DNA of 15,207 bases. Origin: Mogibacterium sp. GTDB lineage: Bacteria; Bacillota; Clostridia; Peptostreptococcales; Anaerovoracaceae. The stretch is taken from NCBI GenBank assembly GCA_016775335.1, contig JAEUGJ010000018.1, positions 14,079 through 29,285 of the forward strand, given 5' to 3'. A program made the translations under genes and the position numbers. Position 1 is the stretch's first letter. Each line of letters opens with the position of its first letter. Of the stretch, positions 7,422 to 13,427 are shown piece after piece. The notes under the pieces were generated by a model. It was given only the letters and a program-made list of their open reading frames with translations. It did not search any database and was not told the DNA's origin.

Positions 7422-7480
7422 GGGGGTGCGGACAATTTCTTGGACAGTCTATAATAAACCAAGAGATTGTCCGCACCCCC
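7422..7480. terminator. 22-bp-stem hairpin between convergent genes
   Basis: Bases 7422-7443 pair with 7459-7480 over 22 positions with a single G-U wobble, closed by a 15-base loop. The stem runs from GGGGGTGCGGACAAT on the left arm to its complement. It lies 10 bases after the stop of the duplicated membrane-protein gene and 21 bases beyond the stop of the tetR gene read from the other side, so it can serve both. Neither side has an immediate T tract (plus strand: CTATCTACCTTTTC), so Rho-independent release would be weak; it may mainly block read-through or stabilise 3' ends. Confidence 0.65.
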
Positions 7481-7501
7481 CTATCTACCTTTTCTACATT
7501 T

Positions 7502-8056
7502 CTATTCGTTCCGGTATCCCGCAATCATGTGGGAAGCGGATTCCGCCAGGGTGCTGCAAATCTCTTCACAGAATTCCGGCAAATCGAAAGAAGCATCTTC
7601 CTCCAGCCAATCCAGAAGAACCCCCACGAACACGCATTTGCAACAGCGAATTACCCGTTCCTTCTCCGCCGGGGAACTGTCCCTGTATTCCTCCACCTCA
7701 TTCACATATGCACCCACGACGCCGTAGGCCATCTTGTTCAAGTTGGAAAGGAACACGTCCTTTTGGGTAGAGCGAAACAGGTGCAGAAAGGCATTCTTTC
7801 GCTTCATGCACTCCCCGGCAATATACGTCAGACAATACACCGGCGATTCCAGATTGCCGTACCGGTGGATCACATCCTCCATCCATTCTTTGACGGACTC
7901 CTCCATCAAAGCCGGAATATCCTGAAAATGGTAATAGAAGGTATTCCGATTCACCTGACAGCGATTGACAATATCCTGCACCGTTATCTTGTTGTACGGC
8001 TTTTCTTCCAGGAGTTCCCAGAAGGCCTCCCGGATGATTTCCTTCGTCCGAATCAT
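7502..8056 (-). CDS. TetR/AcrR family transcriptional regulator
   Basis: A 184-residue one-component regulator. The N-terminal helix-turn-helix has the typical pattern: RTKEIIREAFWELLEE, then ITVQDIVNRCQVNRNTFYYHF at about residues 24-44, containing the recognition helix. The remaining 135 residues form an all-helical ligand and dimerisation domain, with a Cys pair (RCCKC) near residue 140; no ligand can be inferred. The start codon overlaps the stop of the upstream acidic-protein gene by four bases (ATGA) and has AAGGA five bases before it, so translation is probably coupled. As the last gene of the aro-containing operon it may control its own operon or an unseen target. Members of this group, resembling DhaS-like regulators, can be activators or repressors. 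Confidence 0.88.
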   Translation of the reverse strand: MIRTKEIIREAFWELLEEKPYNKITVQDIVNRCQVNRNTFYYHFQDIPALMEESVKEWMEDVIHRYGNLESPVYCLTYIAGECMKRKNAFLHLFRSTQKDVFLSNLNKMAYGVVGAYVNEVEEYRDSSPAEKERVIRCCKCVFVGVLLDWLEEDASFDLPEFCEEICSTLAESASHMIAGYRNE

Positions 8057-8706
8057 TCTTTTCCTTGCCGATCCTCTCTTGCTTTCCGAAATTCTTCCGG
8101 ATCCTCAAAGTTAATATTGATGGCCAGCTCCCATTTGCGTCGGCACAGCTCTCCTCGATAGATCACATACAGCTTCGTCGCGGCTTCCAGAAGGCTTATC
8201 AGTTCCTGATGCAGTGCCTCCGCCAGCTCTTCATCCAGCTCCGGATCATCCAGCTGCACTTCCATCATCCGGTCCAGAAATTCGTTGCCGACTTCCACCC
8301 GAATGTCGTTATCCGACGTGAGAAGATACCGCACTTCCAGCTCCGCCGGGCAGATTTCCGGAAGCGCATCCATCATGTCCATGTGCTCGAAAATCGTCAG
8401 CATCTCCTCACCCAGATCCTTCACTTCGGAAATCAGATTCTGTTCGATTTCCATGCAGATTTCCCGGACAAAGGCCTCATCCTTCTGATTCTCAAACAGG
8501 GTCTCGAAGGCTTCCGTCCAACCGCCCATGACTTCCGACATGCACACAATCTGGACTTCCTCATCCCCTTCTTTCATCATTGCCCGCGTGTTCATCACGC
8601 CTCGCGCCAAAATGATTTCGATGGATTCCCGGTTTTCCGGTTCTTCATTCTCTTCTTTTCCTTCCCAAATGAAGGTTTCCGACAATACGTCTTTCTTGCT
8701 GGTCAT
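8053..8706 (-). CDS. Acidic cytoplasmic protein, unknown function
   Basis: The family is not recognised. About 217 residues, strongly acidic (many Glu and Asp) and Met-rich, predicted mostly helical, with no signal peptide or membrane segment. Acidic clusters occur near the N-terminus (EGKEENEEPENRES) and in the last third (QLDDPELDEELAEAL), and the tail is mixed-charge. The chosen start (8706) has AAAGGA eight bases upstream. An ATG nine bases further upstream (8715) is also in frame, but the same AAAGGA would lie directly against it. The gene begins about 45 bases after the aroE-aroK stop and its TGA overlaps the tetR start. That placement suggests a partner of the regulator or a passenger of the aro operon. 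It could be a sensor or anti-regulator, but nothing in the sequence proves this. Confidence 0.7.
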   Translation of the reverse strand: MTSKKDVLSETFIWEGKEENEEPENRESIEIILARGVMNTRAMMKEGDEEVQIVCMSEVMGGWTEAFETLFENQKDEAFVREICMEIEQNLISEVKDLGEEMLTIFEHMDMMDALPEICPAELEVRYLLTSDNDIRVEVGNEFLDRMMEVQLDDPELDEELAEALHQELISLLEAATKLYVIYRGELCRRKWELAININFEDPEEFRKAREDRQGKE

Positions 8707-8750
8707 ATCTTCCATCCTTTACTCTGTTCCATTCTCCCAGATTCGGCACA

Positions 8751-10199
8751 TCAGCGATTGACACTTTCGTTGATATGCTTTGCCACTCGCCGTTTCACCT
8801 GATCGGCGAAGCGCCGGATATCTTCCATGTAATAATTCTGATGCCGAATCTTCGCATTTGCTTTTTTCTTTTCTTTTTCCCGAAAGCCGAACTCTCGGTT
8901 GTTGGAGATTACCAGGTTTGCCACCTTCTCATATTTCCAGCCGCGCTGGCGGTAGAGTTCCTCCACCCCAAGGGCGTCGGTCATCGGGCGATCTTTTTTC
9001 GCCAGTTGATGAAGAGGACGGTCCAAGTACACCACCAGACTGTTCTCCCGCAGCACCGGCCAGTTCTCCTCTCGAACCACGATTCCGCCTCCGGTGGAAA
9101 TTACCATTCCGTTCCCCCGGCAGTACTTCTTCAGGGTGGCACTTTCCCGTTCCCGGAAATAGTCTTCTCCATATTGGCGAATCATTTCTCCGGAAGTCAT
9201 CCCGTAGATTTTGTTAATCTCTCGATCCAGATCCACGAAGGTTCTCCCGGTGCGAATCGCCACCTGCCGGCTGATGGAGGATTTCCCGCTTCCCGGCATG
9301 CCGATTACCGTGATGTTCAGCTGCTTTCGGAGAAGGCTCTTCAGTGCCTCCTTTCCCAAATCCACCGTAATGGTTCTTTTCTTTTTGCCTTTTTTTCGGC
9401 CGTTCTCTCCCCGGGACTGCTCCGTTACAACGCGCCGGCCCTTTCCGTTCGGAGGAACCTCTCCCCAGATCTGTGCGGACCGCAGTCCTTGGTATACCAG
9501 CATGGCCAGCCCGGATTCCACTTCGGCTCCCGCTTCTTCCGCATCCATCAGAAACTTCGTGCGGTACGGGTTATAGATGGCATCCAGCACCGTCTCCAGC
9601 TGTTCGAAATCCGTCCATTTCACGGAACACCCGTCCAAAGGTGAATGTCCGTTGTTGGGATACATTCCGATTGGCGTCGAATTCACGATTACCTGCGCAT
9701 CCGGATGGCGGTTCAGCTCGTCGTAGGTGCAGCAGTCCGATTCCGACCGCCGGTTCCGGGACACCCGAATAATTTCTTTCGCCCCCAGATTCCGGAGGGC
9801 CTGACAGATGGCGGAGGATGCCCCTCCGGTTCCCAGCACCAGAACCTTCCGGCCTCGAATCCGTTTCTCCTTCGCCAGCTTCTCGAAACCGTACACATCC
9901 GTATTGTGCCCCACCAAGCGCCCGTTGCCCAGGCGTCGAATGGTGTTCACCGCTTGAAGAGCCTCCGCCTCCGGTGTCAGCTCATCCAGGAACGGGATCA
10001 CCGTCCGCTTGTAGGGGCTGGTCACGTTGAAACCGCTGTATTCCGTATTCCGAATCACGCCCTCCAGTTCGTGCTCCTCCAGATCCAGCCGCTCGTAGTC
10101 GTAGGGCCGGGTATATCGGGCGAAAATCCCGTGGAGCTCCGGGGAGAGACTGTGGGAGATATGTCTTCCGATTACGCCGTATTTTCTTCTATCTTTCAT
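8751..10199 (-). CDS. aroEK: Bifunctional shikimate dehydrogenase / shikimate kinase (AroE-AroK fusion)
   Basis: A 482-residue fusion of two shikimate-pathway enzymes. Residues 1 to about 270 are AroE, reducing 3-dehydroshikimate with NADPH. They show the shikimate-binding S15-x-S17 (SHSLSP), catalytic K64 in NVTSPYK, N86 and D102 (VNT, GHNTD), the nucleotide loop GTGGASSA, the basic SRNRR that favours NADP, NSTPIGM and the GLAMLVYQG helix. After a Lys/Arg-rich linker (about 270-292, GRKKGKKKR), residues from about 293 are AroK. They show Walker A GMPGSGKS starting at residue 300, DLDREI, FRERE and the STGGG substrate site, phosphorylating shikimate with ATP. All key residues are present. The start is the ATG at 10199, which overlaps the end of aroC by 11 bases; family alignment rejects a longer frame. 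The C-terminus beyond the kinase core is basic. Confidence 0.94.
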   Translation of the reverse strand: MKDRRKYGVIGRHISHSLSPELHGIFARYTRPYDYERLDLEEHELEGVIRNTEYSGFNVTSPYKRTVIPFLDELTPEAEALQAVNTIRRLGNGRLVGHNTDVYGFEKLAKEKRIRGRKVLVLGTGGASSAICQALRNLGAKEIIRVSRNRRSESDCCTYDELNRHPDAQVIVNSTPIGMYPNNGHSPLDGCSVKWTDFEQLETVLDAIYNPYRTKFLMDAEEAGAEVESGLAMLVYQGLRSAQIWGEVPPNGKGRRVVTEQSRGENGRKKGKKKRTITVDLGKEALKSLLRKQLNITVIGMPGSGKSSISRQVAIRTGRTFVDLDREINKIYGMTSGEMIRQYGEDYFRERESATLKKYCRGNGMVISTGGGIVVREENWPVLRENSLVVYLDRPLHQLAKKDRPMTDALGVEELYRQRGWKYEKVANLVISNNREFGFREKEKKKANAKIRHQNYYMEDIRRFADQVKRRVAKHINESVNR

Positions 10200-11232
10200 C
10201 GCCGTCCCCCATCCAAGCATCCAATAAAACCAGTGCCGCGGCCGCTTCCACCACCGGAACCGCCCGAGGGACCACGCATACGTCGTGGCGTCCGCCGGCA
10301 CACAATACCGTTTCTTTCATTTCTTGGATATTCACCGTCCGCTGTTCGCAGCCGATGGTGGGCGTGGGTTTAAACGCCACCCGAAATTCGATATCCATGC
10401 CGTTGCTGATACCGCCGTTAATGCCGCCGGCATTATTTGTCTCGGTGATTAGATGTCCGTCCCGCAAAAGGATGGGATCGTTGTTCTCCGATCCCCGCAT
10501 CCGGCTTCCTTCAAAACCGCTGCCGAACTCAATGCCTTTGACCGCCGGGATGGCAAATATCGAGGAGGCGATGGCCCCTTCTAAGCCTTCGTACAGGGCA
10601 CCGCCCACTCCGGCCGGGAATCCGGATACCCGGCACGCAACAATGCCGCCCAGAGAATCCTTCTCTGCGGCCGCACGGCTCAGCGCTTGTTCGATTTCTT
10701 CCGGATCCGATTTCCCGCCGATTTCGGTATACTCTGCATGTACGGAAATTCCTTTTTTTGCCAGAAGCTGAAGGGCAATTCCGCCGGCGATGCACATCGG
10801 TGCCGTCATTCTGCCGGAAAAACGACCTCCGCCGGGGCGAAGACCTTCCGGTCCCTCCTTCAGGTAGGCGCCCAGATCCGCATGTCCCGGCCGCAGTACT
10901 TTCCGAAGTTCATCGTAATCCCCGGAGCGGCGATTGATATTGTAAATGCAAGCCTCCAATTCTTCCCCTGTGAGAACCGCCTTCCCGCCGTCCTCTTCCC
11001 GGATGCCTCGCAGAAAAACCACCCGATCCGGCTCCTTCCTTGAGGTAGCGGCCGAATCTGCAATTTCGTTGGTGCCTTTTTTCCCGGGCGCTCGTCGCGC
11101 CATAAAAGCCGCCAGCTGCTCCCGATCGAATCCCGCGCCCTTCGGCAGACCCTTTACGATCACGCCGATTCGGTCGCTGTGGGATTCCCCGTAGATTTCA
11201 ACCCGCAGGTTTTCTCCAAATTCTTTTTTCAT
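10189..11232 (-). CDS. aroC: Chorismate synthase
   Basis: It catalyses the last common step of aromatic biosynthesis, converting 5-enolpyruvylshikimate 3-phosphate to chorismate with reduced FMN. Family signatures are visible in order: the GESHSDRIG N-terminus, RRAPG, RPGHADLGAYLK, GGGRFSGRMTAP, the FGSGFEGSRMRGSENND signature, NNAGGINGGISNGM and the C-terminal GRHDVCVVPRAVPVVEA. The length of 347 residues is at the short end of the normal range. GGAGAG about nine bases upstream supports the start. It is the first gene of an operon continuing into aroE-aroK, where the reading frames overlap by 11 bases; the enzyme for the intermediate step (AroA) is not in the window. Confidence 0.96.
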   Translation of the reverse strand: MKKEFGENLRVEIYGESHSDRIGVIVKGLPKGAGFDREQLAAFMARRAPGKKGTNEIADSAATSRKEPDRVVFLRGIREEDGGKAVLTGEELEACIYNINRRSGDYDELRKVLRPGHADLGAYLKEGPEGLRPGGGRFSGRMTAPMCIAGGIALQLLAKKGISVHAEYTEIGGKSDPEEIEQALSRAAAEKDSLGGIVACRVSGFPAGVGGALYEGLEGAIASSIFAIPAVKGIEFGSGFEGSRMRGSENNDPILLRDGHLITETNNAGGINGGISNGMDIEFRVAFKPTPTIGCEQRTVNIQEMKETVLCAGGRHDVCVVPRAVPVVEAAAALVLLDAWMGDGDER

Positions 11233-11299
11233 AATACACTCTCCGTCCCCTTTTGTCCAATCAAACGATACCGCGTCCCCTTTGCAGCATCATTAAATA

Positions 11300-11305
11300 A
11301 TTATA
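11300..11305 (-). promoter_or_regulatory. Possible -10 box of the aroC operon
   Basis: TATAAT on the minus strand lies about 70 bases before the aroC start, just past the rpoZ terminator. No good -35 box is visible at 16-18 bases. The leader between this site and aroC contains two near-identical AAAGGGGACG blocks (11274-11283 and 11244-11254 on the complement), the second running into the ribosome site. No T-box or other known riboswitch is apparent. Confidence 0.3.
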
Positions 11306-11308
11306 TAT

Positions 11309-11340
11309 GAAAAATGGATTCCCCAATAAAAGAACCCATT
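11309..11340 (-). terminator. Intrinsic terminator of the yicC-gmk-rpoZ unit
   Basis: Reading on the minus strand, ATGGGTTC (11339-11332) pairs with GAATCCAT (11321-11314) over eight positions including one G-U pair, and is followed at once by TTTTTC. It lies about 30 bases after the rpoZ stop and separates this unit from aroC. Confidence 0.7.
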
Positions 11341-11369
11341 CTCATTCCTATTAATCTTGTCAAATCCCC

Positions 11370-11669
11370 TTATGCTTCCGGCTCCGTTACTTCCGCTTCT
11401 TCGCCTTCTGCGGTGCATTCCTCACAAGCAGTCTCTTCCGCTTCGGTCTCTGCTTCCGTTGCCTCTTCCGGTTCTTCCACCCGGCGGTACGTAATCAGGT
11501 CCTCTGCGATTTCGTTGGCCGCCTGGCTGACCGGTCTCTCCGACTGAACTTCCGTCAGCGCCGGCTTCTTGGCAATCAGATCTCTGGCTCTCTTGGCCGC
11601 CAGCATGCACAGGGTGTACCGGCTGTCCACTTTTTCTCTTAACTTGTTTACCGATGGATAAAGCATCAT
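11370..11669 (-). CDS. rpoZ: DNA-directed RNA polymerase omega subunit
   Basis: A 99-residue omega subunit, which assists folding and assembly of the beta' subunit. The conserved core occupies residues 2-63: MLYPSVNKL, then SRYTLCMLAAKRARDL and the helix ending in EIAEDLITYRRV. Residues 65-99 form a low-complexity tail almost entirely of Glu, Ala and Thr, carrying a CEEC motif at 82-85, which is not part of the usual omega core. Two adjacent ATG codons are possible starts; GGAGG lies nine bases before the first. The gene follows gmk by 42 bases in the gmk-rpoZ order common in bacteria. Confidence 0.93.
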   Translation of the reverse strand: MMLYPSVNKLREKVDSRYTLCMLAAKRARDLIAKKPALTEVQSERPVSQAANEIAEDLITYRRVEEPEEATEAETEAEETACEECTAEGEEAEVTEPEA

Positions 11670-11711
11670 AATATCATTCCTCCCATTTCGTACCGTTTCA
11701 ACAGCGTATCT

Positions 11712-12338
11712 CTAGTTATCTTCCTCTTCGTAATCCCGAATAATCGGTTTCACCTTGCCCGGAACCCGGCGGCTCTCCGCGCGCACCACGGCAGCCACAT
11801 CGGCAACCGCTTCTTCCAGGTCATCGTTCACCACATAATAATCGTATTCTCCCAGCAGGCGAATCTCGTTCAGCGCCTCCCGGAACCTCCGCTGAATCAC
11901 CTCTTCCGAATCGGTGCCCCTTCCGGACAGCCGTTCCTGCAAAACCTTCATGCTCGGCGGCAAAAGAAAAACAAGAACCGCTTCGTTCATCGCTTCCTTT
12001 ACCTTCAGTGCTCCTTGGACGTCGATTTCCAAAAGCACGTTGCGTCCTCGCTCCAGCTGCCGGACCACCGCATCCTTCGGGGTTCCGTACAGGTTTCCGA
12101 ACACATCCGCATATTCCAACAGGTTTCCTTCCGCGATGTTCTTCTCGAACTCTTCTCTCGTAACGAAGAAATAGTCTCGGCCGTTCTGCTCTCCCTCTCT
12201 CGGCTGTCTCGTGGTCATGGAAACGGACAGCTTCAGGTCGTTTTCCTTGAGGAGTTCTTTGCAGACCGTGCCTTTTCCCGTTCCGGAAGGTCCGGAAATG
12301 ACGAATAGTGTTCCTTTCTGCGAACGATGTTTTGCCAT
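11712..12338 (-). CDS. gmk: Guanylate kinase
   Basis: It phosphorylates GMP (and dGMP) to the diphosphate with ATP. The 208-residue protein has the P-loop GPSGTGKGT at 16-24, the GMP-binding region SMTTRQPREGEQNGRDYFFV, then EYADVFGNLYGTPKDAV, the LLEIDVQGALKVK strand and the LID-region RGTDSEEVIQRR. Length and motifs are normal. AGGAG seven bases upstream supports the start. It lies between yicC and rpoZ, as in Bacillus except that the small regulator gene remA is missing between yicC and gmk. Confidence 0.97.
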   Translation of the reverse strand: MAKHRSQKGTLFVISGPSGTGKGTVCKELLKENDLKLSVSMTTRQPREGEQNGRDYFFVTREEFEKNIAEGNLLEYADVFGNLYGTPKDAVVRQLERGRNVLLEIDVQGALKVKEAMNEAVLVFLLPPSMKVLQERLSGRGTDSEEVIQRRFREALNEIRLLGEYDYYVVNDDLEEAVADVAAVVRAESRRVPGKVKPIIRDYEEEDN

Positions 12339-12380
12339 GGAATTCTCCTTTTCAAAAGATATGTTTCATATTGGCTAAAT

Positions 12381-12389
12381 ATTATATCA
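12381..12389 (-). promoter_or_regulatory. Possible extended -10 promoter ahead of gmk
   Basis: In the 69-base gap between yicC and gmk the minus strand has TGATATAAT (12389-12381), a perfect -10 with a TGn extension, but no recognisable -35 box. Transcription would start near 12374, about 35 bases before the gmk ATG, allowing gmk-rpoZ expression independent of yicC. Confidence 0.45.
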
Positions 12390-12407
12390 TATTTCGGCCG
12401 TTCTTTG

Positions 12408-13298
12408 CTACTCTATATTCTGTACCTGTTCCCGGATTTTTTCGATTTCCGCCTTTAAATCCAGCATCCAGGAGGTGATCTCCGTATCGTTGGACTTGGA
12501 GCCGATGGTATTGGCTTCCCGGTTCATCTCCTGAATCAAGAAATCTATTTTTTTGCCCACGGTCTCTTCCTCGGTATCGAAGAAATTCCGCAGCTGCTGA
12601 ATGTGGCTCTCCAGGCGAACCAGCTCCTCGGTGATGTTGGCTTTGTCCGCAAATACCGCCGCTTCCACCAGCACCCGTTCCTCCGGAACCTCCAGCTTTC
12701 CTTCCAGCAGTTCGTTCACCCGTTCCCGGAACTTGTCGGCATACTCCTTGCCGATTTCCGGCGCCCGTTCCTTAATCTTATCCTTGATTTCCTCAATGAT
12801 GTCCGCCCGCATCAGGATATCCTTCGCCAGGCGCTCGCCCTCTGCGGCTCTCATGTTGATGATGTTCTGCAAAGCGATTTCCGTTGCCACGCCCAGGGAG
12901 TGAAGCAGTGCTTCCTCATCTTCCTCCGCCGGCACGGCTTTGATCACATCCGGCATGTTCGCCAGCATGCTCAGGGTGACGCCGCCCTTCTGATCCAGTT
13001 CAAAGGTTTCCTCCAACGCTTTCAACGCGCGGTAGTACTTCCGGGCAACGTCCTCGTTCAGACGGATGTCGTTCTCGCTCTCGCCGAAGGAGTCCACGGT
13101 CACCAGTACCTCAATCTTCCCGCGCTTCAGTGCATCCCGCACGTCGCTCTTGATTCGCTCCTCCGCAAAAGAATATCTTCTCGGCATCTTTACGTATACG
13201 TCGCAATAACGGTGATTTACCGCCTTGATTTCTACGGTGATGCTCTTCTTTTCGTCGATGTATTCCCCCCGGCCGTAACCGGTCATGCTTTTAACCAT
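12408..13298 (-). CDS. yicC: YicC family protein (putative endoribonuclease)
   Basis: A 296-residue protein of the YicC/YloC family, members of which have been reported as endoribonucleases involved in RNA turnover. The N-terminus KSMTGYGRGE and the AVNHRYCDVYVKMPRR segment are the family hallmarks. The C-terminal DUF1732 part has FLIQEMNREANTIGSKSND followed by the helix ending in EKIREQVQNIE. The chosen start gives MVKSMTGYG and is preceded by GGAGG with five bases of spacing; the ATG 12 bases upstream (13310) would put that ribosome site inside the coding region. It heads the yicC-gmk-rpoZ unit and is divergent from rqcH, its usual genomic companion. Confidence 0.93.
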   Translation of the reverse strand: MVKSMTGYGRGEYIDEKKSITVEIKAVNHRYCDVYVKMPRRYSFAEERIKSDVRDALKRGKIEVLVTVDSFGESENDIRLNEDVARKYYRALKALEETFELDQKGGVTLSMLANMPDVIKAVPAEEDEEALLHSLGVATEIALQNIINMRAAEGERLAKDILMRADIIEEIKDKIKERAPEIGKEYADKFRERVNELLEGKLEVPEERVLVEAAVFADKANITEELVRLESHIQQLRNFFDTEEETVGKKIDFLIQEMNREANTIGSKSNDTEITSWMLDLKAEIEKIREQVQNIE

Positions 13299-13331
13299 AA
13301 TTTCCTCCATTGTGAAATCAAATTACTCATT

Positions 13332-13360
13332 ATTTTAACACCTTCCGCCGGTTCTGTAAA
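13332..13360 (-). promoter_or_regulatory. Predicted extended -10 promoter of yicC-gmk-rpoZ
   Basis: On the minus strand TTTACA (13360-13355), a 17-base spacer and TAAAAT (13337-13332), preceded by TGT (extended -10). The start point should be near 13325, about 27 bases before the yicC ATG. Confidence 0.65.
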
Positions 13361-13391
13361 GGATTCTATGGCGTAGAAGCGGCGATTCCAC

Positions 13392-13421
13392 TTGATATTT
13401 CGGTGGTTCTCGTGCTATATT
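13392..13421 (+). promoter_or_regulatory. Predicted extended -10 promoter of rqcH, placing +1 on the ATG
   Basis: TTGATA (13392-13397), an 18-base spacer and TATATT (13416-13421), preceded by TGC (extended -10). Counting seven bases on from the last -10 base puts the expected start point at 13428, the A of the rqcH start codon. This predicts a leaderless mRNA. Confidence 0.6.
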
Positions 13422-13427
13422 AGTCAC

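Noticed and set aside
10200..10301. Extended N-terminus for aroE-aroK starting at 10301
   Set aside because: The added 34 residues are unlike any AroE, lie wholly within aroC, and the family N-terminus KYGVIGRHISHSLSP fits the start at 10199.
11233..11369. T-box or other riboswitch ahead of aroC
   Set aside because: The leader is too short and no T-box sequence or known aptamer was seen; most of it is the rpoZ terminator and the ribosome site.
13299..13310. yicC start at the upstream ATG (13310)
   Set aside because: The GGAGG site would then be inside the coding region; the next ATG gives the family start MVKSMTGYG with good spacing.
13392..13427. TTG start for rqcH at 13392
   Set aside because: It adds 12 residues absent from the family, has no ribosome site and coincides with the -35 box of the predicted promoter.
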